A DNA stretch of 64,000 nt from Brucella daejeonensis. Its GTDB lineage: Bacteria; Pseudomonadota; Alphaproteobacteria; Rhizobiales; Rhizobiaceae. The notes under the pieces are model-generated. The model saw nothing but the letters and a program-made list of their open reading frames with translations. It was not told the origin of the DNA and made no database searches. Shown piece by piece: positions 54,437 through 63,902 of this stretch; the stretch's first letter is position 1; every line of letters starts with the position of its first letter. The stretch lies in contig NZ_JACIJG010000012.1 of the NCBI RefSeq assembly GCF_014199265.1, positions 62,001 to 126,000 on the forward strand, written 5' to 3'. The position numbers were made by a program, and so were the translations under genes.

Positions 54437-55723
54437 TTACAGCCGATCCATCAGCGCATACCATGACAGCGCGAGAAAGAGCAGCGGAGCGCGGAAGCTG
54501 CGCCCACCGGGGAAGGCGGGGATACGCAGTTCCTCGAAAAGTTTCAGCTTGTCGCGCTTGCCGGAAAGGGCTTCCGCGTAAAGTTGCCCCATATAATTGG
54601 CCAGCATCACGCCATGGCCGGAATAGCCGCCCGCCGAAATGACGCCGGGCATGACTTCGCGCACGAAGGGCTGGCGCGGCATGGTTATGCCGACCGAGCC
54701 GCCCCATGCGTGGGTGATCTCGACATTTTCCAGCGCCGGATAGATTTCAGCAATCTGGCGGCGGATATGGGTGCTGATGTCGCGGGGATTGTCCGCCGTA
54801 TAGGCTTCGCGTCCGCCAAACAGCAGCCGACCGTCCTTTGAGCGGCGGAAATAGCGCACGACGAAACGGGAATCGTCCACCGATTCACCACCTGGAATGA
54901 CTGTACTATCGTCGCCAAGCGGTGCTGTGGCCCCGATGAAGGAGCGGATCGGCATGACATGCGAGGCGCTGACGGGTTCCAGCAATCCGCCATGGGCGTT
55001 GACCGCGATAAAGGCGTGTTTTGCCGTGAGAGTGCCACGCCCGGTCTCGACCGTTATGCGACCGCTTGCCGTACTGATTCCTTTGGCTTTGGTGTTCTCG
55101 AAGAGATGCGCGCCTGCTGCCTTGGCGGCTTTGGCCATGCCGACCAGCAGTTTGAGCGGGTGAATATGGCCGGTGCCCGCATCGTAGACGCCGCCGTGAT
55201 AGCGGCTCGAACCGAGAAGTGCAGCCATCTCCGCCTGTTCGACAAACCGGATATGCGGGTAGCCAAAGCGAGTTGCCATTTGTTCGGCATGGTCGCGATA
55301 GTGTTTGAGATAGCGCGGCTTGTGCGCCGCCGAAATCTGTCCCGGAACATATTCCATGTCGATTTTGTGTTGATCTGCGAAGGCGAGGAGGGAAGCTTTG
55401 GCTTCTTCCGCGACATCGAACAGGGCTTTGGCGCGCTCGAAGCCATATTCGGCTTCAAGGTCCTCGGCCCATGTACGCTGGCCGGTGCCGAACTGGCCGC
55501 CATTGCGTCCCGATGCGCCGTCGCCAAACCGCGCGGCTTCGATCAGAACCACATCTGCGCCTTGCCTGGCCAGATGATAGGCCGCTGACAGGCCGGTATA
55601 ACCACCGCCGATGACGACGACATCCGCCTGCCGCGAGCCGTTGAGTTCGGGATAATGCGGGCGTTCGGTAACGCTTGCCTCGTACCAGGAATAGCCGGGG
55701 GAGATGGGGCTTTGATAGGGCAT
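54437..55723 (-). CDS. puuB: Gamma-glutamylputrescine oxidase-like FAD-dependent oxidoreductase
   Basis: This 428-residue DAO-family flavoenzyme has the dinucleotide site VVVIGGGYTGLSAAYHLA, EAARFGDGASGRNGGQF and the C-terminal ISAGGYSGHGVMLANYMGQL. Its N-terminus (SYWEA-like YSWYEASVTERPHYPELNGS) is characteristic of PuuB/OrdL. It would oxidise gamma-glutamylputrescine made by PuuA. It is transcribed from puuA through the inserted four-helix-bundle gene; whether transcription crosses the inverted repeat arrays is unknown. Confidence 0.87.
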   Translation of the reverse strand: MPYQSPISPGYSWYEASVTERPHYPELNGSRQADVVVIGGGYTGLSAAYHLARQGADVVLIEAARFGDGASGRNGGQFGTGQRTWAEDLEAEYGFERAKALFDVAEEAKASLLAFADQHKIDMEYVPGQISAAHKPRYLKHYRDHAEQMATRFGYPHIRFVEQAEMAALLGSSRYHGGVYDAGTGHIHPLKLLVGMAKAAKAAGAHLFENTKAKGISTASGRITVETGRGTLTAKHAFIAVNAHGGLLEPVSASHVMPIRSFIGATAPLGDDSTVIPGGESVDDSRFVVRYFRRSKDGRLLFGGREAYTADNPRDISTHIRRQIAEIYPALENVEITHAWGGSVGITMPRQPFVREVMPGVISAGGYSGHGVMLANYMGQLYAEALSGKRDKLKLFEELRIPAFPGGRSFRAPLLFLALSWYALMDRL

Positions 55724-55738
55724 GGGTGGGTCCGTTTT

Positions 55739-55770
55739 AGGGGAGTAAGGGAATAAGGGAGTAGGGGAGT
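55739..55770. repeat. Left octamer array AGGGGAGT x4 (degenerate)
   Basis: Successive octamers are AGGGGAGT, AAGGGAAT, AAGGGAGT and AGGGGAGT. Two units are diverged. It lies between the four-helix-bundle gene and puuB. Confidence 0.9.
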
Positions 55771-55774
55771 ATGT

Positions 55775-56143
55775 TTAGCTATCCGATAGCTTGCGGATAA
55801 GAAGCCTGAGCAATTTACCAATGCTTTCGCTCATAGCCATAATTGGTTCAATTGCTTCTCTTTTAATAAAGCCCAATCTTTCGGCAATCAGCATATGAGT
55901 TTCTACTTCCTTCAACGAACCCTGAGCGATACGCAGGAATTGCTGATAGGCGCCACGCGTATCGCGCCCATAGCCTTCTGCAATATTGGCCGGTATTGAG
56001 ACAGCAGCACGACGAACCTGACTTATCAGTCCAAAGGTTTCCTCCTTGGGCCAACGTTCAGTTGATTTATATATGACCGTCACTAACTCCATTGTCTGCT
56101 GCCAAACGAGAATATCCCGATAGGAATTGATTGCCATATCCAT
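55775..56143 (-). CDS. Four-helix-bundle protein (S23/23S rRNA-intervening-sequence-protein and Avd-like family)
   Basis: This 122-residue protein matches the 'four helix bundle' TIGR02436/S23-like family. Typical segments are YRDILVWQQTMELVTVIYKS, the FGLISQVRRAAVSIPANIAE region and GYGRDTRGAYQQFLRIAQGS followed by LKEVETHMLIAERLG. Members are encoded in 23S rRNA intervening sequences and, as Avd, in diversity-generating retroelements, where they bind nucleic acid. The gene sits alone between two putrescine genes to which it has no functional link. It is framed by inverted octamer arrays. Start at 56143 or two codons later. Confidence 0.9.
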   Translation of the reverse strand: MDMAINSYRDILVWQQTMELVTVIYKSTERWPKEETFGLISQVRRAAVSIPANIAEGYGRDTRGAYQQFLRIAQGSLKEVETHMLIAERLGFIKREAIEPIMAMSESIGKLLRLLIRKLSDS

Positions 56144-56160
56144 GCCCCCGCATATTTTAT

Positions 56161-56216
56161 ACTCCCCTACTCCCCTACTCCCCTACTCCCCTACTCCCCT
56201 ACTCCCCTACTCCCCT
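56161..56216. repeat. Right octamer array ACTCCCCT x7 (perfect)
   Basis: Seven identical tandem octamers, followed by AAAC and 4 bases later by the puuA stop codon region (CTA at 56220-56222). The perfection suggests recent expansion or continuing slippage. It is the inverse of the left array. Confidence 0.95.
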
Positions 56217-56219
56217 AAA

Positions 56220-57650
56220 CTAAACATTGAGCAGCAGGAACTCGCGTTCCCACGGGCTGATGACTTCCATGAAGGTTTCGAACTCGGCGCGCTTGATGGC
56301 GGCATAGGTCGTCATGAAGGAGGGGCCAAGCAGGTTGCGCAGTTCCGTGTCGCTCTCGAACAGTTCCACTGCGTCGATCAGGCCACGGGGAAGCTCCACT
56401 TCCTTGGTGTTGACGCTTGTGGTTGCCGGCTGTTCCGCGCCGGTCTTGTTGACAAGGCCGATCAATCCGCAGGCGAGCGACGCCGCCAGCGCCAGATAGG
56501 GATTGGCGTCCGAAGACGGAATGCGGTTTTCCACGCGGCGCGCATTGGGGTCGGAGCGCGGAACGCGGAACGCGGTGGTGCGGTTGTCGTAGCCCCATTT
56601 GACATTGACCGGCGCGGAGGCGCTCGGCGTCAGGCGGCGATAGGAATTCACGTAGGGAGCGAACATCACCAGCGCGTTGGGCACATGACGCTGCATACCG
56701 CCGATGAAGTGGCGGAACGCCTCGCTCTCGCTGCCGTCCTCATTGGTGAAGATGTTGCGGCCGGTCTTCTTGTCGATGATCGACTGATGGATATGCATGG
56801 CCGATCCGGGTTGACCCTGAATGGGCTTGGCCATGAAGGTAGCATACATATCGTGCTTGAGCGCTGCCTCGCGGATCGTGCGCTTGAACATGAAGACCTG
56901 ATCGGCAAGCTCGACGGGATCGCCGTGGCGCAGGTTGATTTCAAGCTGGCCCGCGCCTTCCTCGTGGATCAGCGTGTCGATCTCCAGCCCCTGTCCCTCG
57001 GAGAAATGGTAGATATCGTCGATCAGTTCGTCGAATTCGTTGACGCCGGCGATCGAATAGCCCTGTCCGCCGCCGATGGCGCGCCCCGAACGGCCAACCG
57101 GCGGGGTCAGCGGATAGTCGGGGTCCGGGTTCTTTCGCACCAGATAGAATTCGATTTCCGGCGCCACGACCGGTTTCAGGCCGCGCTTGCTATAGGCGGC
57201 GATAACGTTGCGCAGCACGTTGCGCGGGGTGAATTCGACCGCGCGCCCGTCCTGATAGACGAGATCGCAGATTACCTGCGCCGTCGGGTCGGATTCCCAT
57301 GGTACGGCGGAGAGGGTCGAAAGGTCCGGCAGAAGCTTCAGGTCGCCATCGTCTTCCGGGTATTGGAACCCGTTGCCGTCTTCCGGGTAGTCGCCGGAAA
57401 TCGTCGTCATGAAAACCGCCGAAGGCAGGGCCAGCGACGTGTTGGAGGTGAATTTCTTCGACGGCATCATCTTGCCGCGCGCAACGCCAGCCTGATCGGG
57501 CGTGATGCATTCGATATCTTCGATGTCGCGCCAGGCGAGCCATTCCGTCGCCTGTTTCCAGTTTTTCACACCGCGAAGGGATTTGACATAAGTAGGCGTA
57601 CGGCGACGCGGTGCGCGCGTGACCTTCTTTTCCGTCGTATCAGCAGACAT
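56220..57650 (-). CDS. puuA: Gamma-glutamylputrescine synthetase (glutamine synthetase family)
   Basis: This 476-residue glutamine synthetase-fold ligase has VAPEIEFYLVRKNPDPDYPL, the EEGAGQLEINLRHGDPVELA glutamate-site motif, MAKPIQGQPGSAMHIHQSI, and PSASAPVNVKWGYDNRTTAF with RVPRSDPNARRVENRIPSSD. It is of the PuuA/GlnA3-4 type rather than the nitrogen-assimilating GlnA, since it lacks the adenylylation-site region. It couples putrescine to glutamate using ATP. Neighbours puuB and potFG support this substrate. Confidence 0.88.
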   Translation of the reverse strand: MSADTTEKKVTRAPRRRTPTYVKSLRGVKNWKQATEWLAWRDIEDIECITPDQAGVARGKMMPSKKFTSNTSLALPSAVFMTTISGDYPEDGNGFQYPEDDGDLKLLPDLSTLSAVPWESDPTAQVICDLVYQDGRAVEFTPRNVLRNVIAAYSKRGLKPVVAPEIEFYLVRKNPDPDYPLTPPVGRSGRAIGGGQGYSIAGVNEFDELIDDIYHFSEGQGLEIDTLIHEEGAGQLEINLRHGDPVELADQVFMFKRTIREAALKHDMYATFMAKPIQGQPGSAMHIHQSIIDKKTGRNIFTNEDGSESEAFRHFIGGMQRHVPNALVMFAPYVNSYRRLTPSASAPVNVKWGYDNRTTAFRVPRSDPNARRVENRIPSSDANPYLALAASLACGLIGLVNKTGAEQPATTSVNTKEVELPRGLIDAVELFESDTELRNLLGPSFMTTYAAIKRAEFETFMEVISPWEREFLLLNV

Positions 57651-57788
57651 CCATCACCAGAAAACGATTTCGATGACCGCATGATAGCTGCGCCGTTCAC
57701 CAATGACAAATGGAGCGTCGCGCTTTTATGTGTGTCTCAGATGGTGTCGAACCGCGGCCGGAATGCAGGCAGAAGACTATCTTCCGGC

Positions 57789-57822
57789 GAAAAAAAGCCC
57801 CGGCTGGAATAGCCAGCCGGGG
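57789..57822 (-). terminator. Rho-independent terminator of the aceA operon
   Basis: A perfect 10-base stem CCCCGGCTGG / CCAGCCGGGG with loop AATAG is followed, on the leftward strand, by a run of T (complement of the A run at 57789-57796). It ends transcription coming from aceA and the small genes after it. Confidence 0.92.
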
Positions 57823-57862
57823 AGGTCAGTTGAGGAGATCCGAACATAAAGCGGGTGGTATA

Positions 57863-58021
57863 TCAAGTGCGTTTCATCGATTTTCGTCGGCGATGACCCG
57901 GATGGACATTCTGTCGCTGCCCCCGCGCTGCCGCAGGCACGCAAAAGACAAGACCGCGTTGCCGAAGGCACGCAAAGGAGAAGACCATGGCGGCGAAGGC
58001 GAGGGTGACGAGCGCCGTCAT
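57863..58021 (-). CDS. Small ORF, coupled (ATGA) copy 2 in the aceA operon
   Basis: A 52-codon frame starts MTALVTLAFAAMVFSFACLR, a possible membrane segment, and ends with a basic tail (GHRRRKSMKRT). Its ATG overlaps the stop of the previous small frame as ATGA. It lies between the tandem duplication and the operon terminator. It was probably the original second small gene before the duplication. Translation is unproven. Confidence 0.35.
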   Translation of the reverse strand: MTALVTLAFAAMVFSFACLRQRGLVFCVPAAARGQRQNVHPGHRRRKSMKRT

Positions 58022-58200
58022 GGGTTGTGCGTGACGATGACGGGGATCATCAGATCGCCCCAGTTGCCTTCGCCGTTCCCGCGTTGCCGAAGGCACGCAA
58101 AGGAGAAGACCATGGCGGCGAAGGCGAGGGTGACGAGCGCCGTCATGGGTTGTGCGTGACGATGACGGGGATCATCAGATCGCCCCAGTTGCCTTCGCCG
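57954..58200. repeat. 125-bp tandem duplication across a gene junction
   Basis: Bases 57954-58075 are repeated without a mismatch seen at 58079-58200 (122 bases, period 125). The copy includes the last codons of the 78-residue gene (EGNWGDLMIPVIVTHNP), the ATGA overlap and the first 22 codons of the next frame. A shorter, diverged third copy of its left edge (GCCGCAGGCACGCAAAAGAC) lies at 57930-57949. Confidence 0.93.
58018..58146 (-). CDS. Small chimeric ORF created by the tandem duplication
   Basis: A 42-codon frame starts with the same MTALVTLAFAAM as the downstream frame and ends with the same EGNWGDLMIPVIVTHNP as the upstream gene. It overlaps both neighbours by ATGA. It is therefore a fusion of the two genes' parts made by the 125-bp duplication, whose length of 125 is not a multiple of three but keeps both overlaps intact. 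Whether it is translated is unknown. Confidence 0.4.
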   Translation of the reverse strand: MTALVTLAFAAMVFSFACLRQRGNGEGNWGDLMIPVIVTHNP

Positions 58201-58379
58201 CCATGATGCCGGGCCGAGCGGACCAGTTCCACCGAGACGCCCGCCTCGACCGCCTTCATGACGGTATAGTTGAGACGATGCAGGTCGTTGGCGAGCATAC
58301 GGATGATGGTCTGCTGATCCGTGGTCATGCTCGAAGATTGTTCTTCTGCTCTTTCCTTGACGCGTGCTGGCGAATTCAT
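58143..58379 (-). CDS. Small conserved-looking protein downstream of aceA
   Basis: I do not recognise this 78-residue protein. It starts MNSPARVKERAEEQ at an ATG with a perfect AAGGAGGA site 34 bases after aceA, has a helical middle (IIRMLANDLHRLNYTVMKAV) and ends with LMIPVIVTHNP. The strong ribosome-binding site and operon position support a real gene. Its end is the part duplicated at 57954-58075. Confidence 0.65.
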   Translation of the reverse strand: MNSPARVKERAEEQSSSMTTDQQTIIRMLANDLHRLNYTVMKAVEAGVSVELVRSARHHGGEGNWGDLMIPVIVTHNP

Positions 58380-58413
58380 GGGACTGTTCCTCCTTGTTTG
58401 ATGGTCCCGGCTG

Positions 58414-59703
<1,290 letters not shown>

Positions 59704-59951
59704 TTCGGTGTCTCCTCGTGTGATGCCATTCGATTTCAGAGCGGTTCGTGGTGGCTCCTGTCTGTGACGAGATTTACAATCGACTGACCGCAAGGGCCAT
59801 AAAAACCGGATTTTTGGCGCCGAAATTGAGGTAATGCTGTCAGTGTTTTGACTTGATGGGGCTGTAAATTTGTAAATCTTGTCAAAGATGAAGAATGCAG
59901 CTATTTTGTCATGAATTGTAAAATCGCGATGATTGCCGGGAGGATACGCCT
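59704..59951. promoter_or_regulatory. aceA-regulator divergent promoter with TTGTAAA-type repeats
   Basis: Three copies of a TTGTAAATC-like motif occur: at 59771-59780 (inverted, GATTTACAAT), at 59863-59878 (a double CTGTAAATTTGTAAATC) and at 59915-59925 (ATTGTAAAATC). RamB-type regulators bind AAAGTTTGCAAA-like motifs, and the neighbouring gene is of that type, so these are candidate operators for joint control of aceA and the regulator. This is inferred from repetition and position. Confidence 0.5.
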
Positions 59952-61364
59952 TTGAGCGAGCGCAAGATTTTCGCCGGTCCGCGCATCCGGCGCATTCGCA
60001 ACGAACTGGCCCTGACCCAGACGGCAATGGCCGAGGCGCTCGGCATTTCGCCTTCCTATCTCAACCTCATCGAACGTAATCAGCGGCCTTTGACGGTGCA
60101 GCTTCTTTTGAAGCTTGCAAGCGTCTACAAGCTCGATCTGGACAGTCTTCAGACAGAAAGCGGTGCGACCATTGCCGGCCTCAAGGAAGTGTTTTCCGAT
60201 CCGCTCCTGACCGGCGAACTTCCCGGCGATCAGGAGCTGGTGGAGATCGGCGAGGCCGCGCCCAATGCCGCCGCCGGTATCATGAAGCTTTATCGCGCCT
60301 ATCGCGAGCAGCAGCAGCGTCTTTCCGATCTTTCGCAATTGCTGTCGCATGAGGGGAACGGGGCGCAGCTTTCGGCCACGCGCCTGCCGCTGGACGAAGT
60401 GCGCGACGTGATGGCGCGGCGCGCCAATCATTATCCGCGTATCGAGGAGGAGGGGACAAGCTTTTACACCCTGCTGAAGCCAGATGGCGATCTTTTGGCC
60501 GCGTTGAAAGACTGGCTGCGCCGCGAACACGGCATCACCGTGCGCACGCTGCCGGTGGCGACCATGCCCAACTGGCGCAGGCGCTACGACCGGCATTCGC
60601 AGCGTCTTTTCGTTTCGGAGCGCCTTTCGCCCTTCGATCAGTTGCAGGAAATCGCCATGGAGGCGGCGCTGATCCGTATGCAGGTGGTGATCGGCGCGGA
60701 AACGGAAAGCCTGAAGCTGTCATCCGGCGAGGCGAAGCGCATCGCCCGTTTCGAACTGGCGCGCTATGCCGCGCAGACGCTGATGATGCCCTATCGCCAG
60801 TTTCGCGATGCGGCGGTGCGGGCGCGTTACGATATAGATGTGTTGCGCACGCGTTTCGGCGTTTCGTTCCAGCAAGCGGCAAACCGGCTCACCACCTTGC
60901 AGCGGCAAGGCGCCAGCGCGCTGCCTTTTTTCGTGATGGAAATCGACCATGCGGGCAATCGCCTGCGTGTGGCGGGGGCGGAAGGTTTTCCGATGCGTTT
61001 CGGCGGGCAATGCCCGAAACTTCCGGTCTATGCCGCCTTCGCGCAGGCGGGCCAGGTTCTGGTCGAGCCGGTGGAATTGCCGGACGGTTCGGCATTCCTG
61101 ACGATTGCCCGCACGCTGGAAGGGCCGCAGGGGGCCTTCGACGAGCGCCCGCGCCGCACGGCAATATTGCTTGGCTGCGCGCTGGAGGCCGGAGCCGAAA
61201 CCGTCTATGGCGCATCTCTTTCAAAAGCGGGAAATACGGAAACCGGACCGGCCTGCCGCCTCTGCGAGCGGCAGGGCTGCATCACCCGCGCCGAACCGCC
61301 CCTGACCCGCCCGCTCGGTCTGGACGAGATGGTGGCGGGGCTGTCCGCCTTCGACTTCCAGTGA
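59952..61364 (+). CDS. Short-chain fatty acid-type XRE regulator (ScfR/RamB-like)
   Basis: This 470-residue regulator has an N-terminal XRE helix-turn-helix ([40 protein letters not shown]), a middle ImmA/IrrE-like part with loss of the HExxH metal site, and a C-terminal DUF2083 domain with four conserved cysteines in [19 protein letters not shown]. The family controls acetate/propionate and glyoxylate-cycle genes (RamB, ScfR/MccR). Its position back-to-back with aceA makes aceA the probable target. The start at 59952 follows GGGAGGATACGCC. Confidence 0.9.
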   Translation: MSERKIFAGPRIRRIRNELALTQTAMAEALGISPSYLNLIERNQRPLTVQLLLKLASVYKLDLDSLQTESGATIAGLKEVFSDPLLTGELPGDQELVEIGEAAPNAAAGIMKLYRAYREQQQRLSDLSQLLSHEGNGAQLSATRLPLDEVRDVMARRANHYPRIEEEGTSFYTLLKPDGDLLAALKDWLRREHGITVRTLPVATMPNWRRRYDRHSQRLFVSERLSPFDQLQEIAMEAALIRMQVVIGAETESLKLSSGEAKRIARFELARYAAQTLMMPYRQFRDAAVRARYDIDVLRTRFGVSFQQAANRLTTLQRQGASALPFFVMEIDHAGNRLRVAGAEGFPMRFGGQCPKLPVYAAFAQAGQVLVEPVELPDGSAFLTIARTLEGPQGAFDERPRRTAILLGCALEAGAETVYGASLSKAGNTETGPACRLCERQGCITRAEPPLTRPLGLDEMVAGLSAFDFQ

Positions 61365-61495
61365 AATGCAATTTTTATGTTCGTCCTGTCACGGGACAGT
61401 TGACGAACGCGGTGCAATCTAAAAAAGTGCAATAAAGAAACTGTATATCCACCTTGAACCTGCACTGAAAATAATCGTGCAAGATGGAGCACAAA

Positions 61496-62599
61496 ATGGG
61501 GATCAAATCCTTTCTTCTGACGACGACCATGATTACGGGTCTTGTCGCTGCGACGACGCTTCCGGCCGGTGCGCAGGAGCGGGTGGTCAATATCTATAAC
61601 TGGTCGGATTATATCGATCCTCAGATTCTTGAGGATTTCAAAAAAGAGACCGGTATCAACGTTGTCTATGACAACTATGACTCCAACGAGATTCTGGAGA
61701 CAAAGCTTCTGGCCGGTGGTAGCGGCTACGACGTCGTGGTGCCGTCGGGCGAGTTTCTCGGTCGCCAGATTCCGGCAGGCGTGTTTTTGAAGCTCGACAA
61801 GGACAAGCTGCCGAACATCAAGAATATGTGGGACGAAATCTCGACCCGCGCCGCGACCTACGATCCGGGCAACGAATATTCCGTCAATTATATGTGGGGC
61901 ACCACGGGCATCGGCTATAACAAGGCCAAGATCAAGGAAGCGCTCGGCACCGATACGATCGACTCGTGGGATGCGCTGTTCGACCCCGAAAAATCGGCCA
62001 AGCTGAAGGATTGCGGCATTTATCTGCTCGATTCCGCCAGCGAAATGCTGCGCCCGGCGCTGAATTATCTGGGTCTCGACCCGAATTCGCCTTCGGCGGA
62101 GGATTTGCAGAAGGCGCAGGATCTTTATCTCAAGATCCGCCCGAATATCCGCAAGTTCCATTCGTCAGAATATATCAATGCGCTGGCCAATGGCGATATC
62201 TGCATGGCCGTCGGCTATTCCGGCGACATCTTCCAGGCGCGCGATCGCGCGGAGAAGGCCAAGCAGGGCGTCGAGATCGGCTATTCGATCCCGAAGGAAG
62301 GCGCGCTGATATGGTTCGACCAGATGGCGATCCCGGCCGATGCCAAGCATGTGCCGGAAGCGCTTGAATTCATGAACTACATCATGCGTCCCGAAGTGGC
62401 GGCCAAGGCATCGAACTATGTCTTCTATGCCAATGGCAACAAGGCCTCGCAGGAGTTCATCGAGAAGGAAATTCTCGAAGACCCGGCGATTTACCCGACG
62501 GAAGACGTCATGAAGAAGCTGTTCGTGCCGACCCCCTACGACACCAAGACCCAGCGCGTCGTGACCCGCGCCTGGACGAAGGTCGTCACAGGCCAGTAA
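61496..62599 (+). CDS. potF: Polyamine ABC transporter substrate-binding protein (PotF-like)
   Basis: This 367-residue periplasmic protein has a signal peptide (FLLTTTMITGLVAATTLPAG, then AQE) and the PotD/PotF fold. Marks are VVNIYNWSDYIDPQILEDFK, the ETKLLAGGSGYDVVVPSG segment and MWGTTGIGYNKAKI. It binds putrescine or spermidine. ATG at 61496 follows GATGGAGCACAAA; an upstream Met at 61484 is out of register with that site. It is followed by potG and the start of potH, so it heads the importer operon, supplying putrescine to puuAB. Confidence 0.92.
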   Translation: MGIKSFLLTTTMITGLVAATTLPAGAQERVVNIYNWSDYIDPQILEDFKKETGINVVYDNYDSNEILETKLLAGGSGYDVVVPSGEFLGRQIPAGVFLKLDKDKLPNIKNMWDEISTRAATYDPGNEYSVNYMWGTTGIGYNKAKIKEALGTDTIDSWDALFDPEKSAKLKDCGIYLLDSASEMLRPALNYLGLDPNSPSAEDLQKAQDLYLKIRPNIRKFHSSEYINALANGDICMAVGYSGDIFQARDRAEKAKQGVEIGYSIPKEGALIWFDQMAIPADAKHVPEALEFMNYIMRPEVAAKASNYVFYANGNKASQEFIEKEILEDPAIYPTEDVMKKLFVPTPYDTKTQRVVTRAWTKVVTGQ

Positions 62600-62743
62600 G
62601 CGCCAAAATAGTATGGGACCCATCTGTCCCGCCCGACATCGTGAAGAGCGGCCCACTGTGCAGACGGAGGGCCGTTCTGCGTCTTGTAACGGTGGGTTTT
62701 GCCCGCGGGGGATCGGGTTCCGGTTAGTTTATAGGGGAACGGA

Positions 62744-63889
62744 ATGGAATCTTTTGGCAGTTTTCGCCGCAAATTTGCGCCCTGGAACGACCCGGCGGCC
62801 AAACCCTTCATTTCTTTTGAGAATGTGACGAAAATCTTCGGCGATTTCACCGCCGTCGATGATCTGTCGCTCAATGTCTTCAATCGCGAATTCTTTGCGC
62901 TGCTGGGCGCTTCGGGCTGCGGCAAAACCACGCTGATGCGCATGCTGGCGGGTTTCGAGGAGCCGACATCGGGCCGCATCACGCTTGACGGTCAGGATCT
63001 GCGCGGAATTCCGCCCTACAAGCGCCCGGTCAACATGATGTTCCAGTCCTATGCGCTGTTCCCGCATATGACGGTGGAGAAGAATATCGCCTTCGGTCTG
63101 AAGCAGGACGGCATGGCGAAATCGGAAATCGACGACCGCGTCGCCGAAATGCTGAAGCTCGTGAAGCTGGAACAGTTCGGCAAGCGCAAGCCGCACCAGC
63201 TCTCCGGCGGTCAGCGCCAGCGCGTGGCGCTTGCCCGTTCGGTCGCCAAGCGCCCCAAGGTGCTGCTGCTGGACGAACCGCTTGGCGCGCTCGACAAGAA
63301 GCTGCGCGAGCAGACCCAGTTCGAGCTGATAGATTTGCAGTTCAAGCTCGGCATGACCTTCATGGTCGTCACTCATGATCAGGAAGAAGCCATGACCATG
63401 TCCGACCGTATCGCGGTGATGGACAAGGGGCGTATCAGGCAGGTGGCGACGCCGGCGGAAGTTTATGAAGCGCCGCGTTCCAAGTTCGTCGCGGACTTCA
63501 TCGGCAATGTGAACATCATCGAAGGCGAGGTGGTGAAGGCGGGCGGTGGCGCGGCGGAAATCGCCACCGAGAAATTCGGCTTCCATATCCAGACCGAAAC
63601 CCGCGAGGAACTGAGCCCCGGCCAGAAGGTCTGGTATGCGGTGCGCCCGGAAAAGACGCGTATTTCACGCGAAAGGCCGGAAGAGGCATCCGTGAATGCG
63701 GTTGACGGGGAACTCTGGGATATCGCCTATTTCGGGGACATGACGGTTTTCCATGTGCGCCTCGACAATGGCCGCACCGTCAAGGCCGCAAGCCTCAACG
63801 CGGTGCGCCGGACGGAAAACCCGCTCACCTATGACGAGCGTGTCTGGGTTTCCTTCGATACCGACGCCGGTCTGGTGCTGACGGCCTGA
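62744..63889 (+). CDS. potG: Polyamine ABC transporter ATP-binding protein (PotG-like)
   Basis: This 381-residue ATPase has Walker A GASGCGKTT, signature LSGGQRQR, Walker B LLLDEPLGALD and the switch VTHDQEEA, followed by a TOBE-like regulatory domain in the last 130 residues (VWYAVRPEKTRISRERPEEA). This architecture is that of PotA/PotG. It follows potF by 145 bases with no terminator seen and precedes the permease potH by 13 bases. Confidence 0.93.
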   Translation: MESFGSFRRKFAPWNDPAAKPFISFENVTKIFGDFTAVDDLSLNVFNREFFALLGASGCGKTTLMRMLAGFEEPTSGRITLDGQDLRGIPPYKRPVNMMFQSYALFPHMTVEKNIAFGLKQDGMAKSEIDDRVAEMLKLVKLEQFGKRKPHQLSGGQRQRVALARSVAKRPKVLLLDEPLGALDKKLREQTQFELIDLQFKLGMTFMVVTHDQEEAMTMSDRIAVMDKGRIRQVATPAEVYEAPRSKFVADFIGNVNIIEGEVVKAGGGAAEIATEKFGFHIQTETREELSPGQKVWYAVRPEKTRISRERPEEASVNAVDGELWDIAYFGDMTVFHVRLDNGRTVKAASLNAVRRTENPLTYDERVWVSFDTDAGLVLTA

Positions 63890-63902
63890 GGAGGGCAAGC
63901 CC

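Larger units (their letters stand above)
55737..56219 (-). mobile_element. Candidate cassette: four-helix-bundle gene flanked by inverted octamer arrays
   Basis: The gene at 55775-56143 is enclosed by AGGGGAGT-type repeats on the left (55739-55770) and ACTCCCCT repeats on the right (56161-56216), so the arrays are inverted. Outside the arrays both ends continue as GTTT(T)AGGGGAGT when read inward, and inside both read GGGGAGTAT. The unit fits exactly between the puuA stop codon and the puuB start region. Mobility is inferred from this structure; no transposase is encoded. Confidence 0.55.

Noticed and set aside
55739-56216. CRISPR-like reading of the octamer arrays
   Set aside because: The units are 8 bases long and contiguous without spacers, and no cas gene is present.
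56127-57812. A 561-codon rightward frame antisense to puuA
   Set aside because: It begins in the octamer array and runs against a clear glutamine synthetase-family gene.
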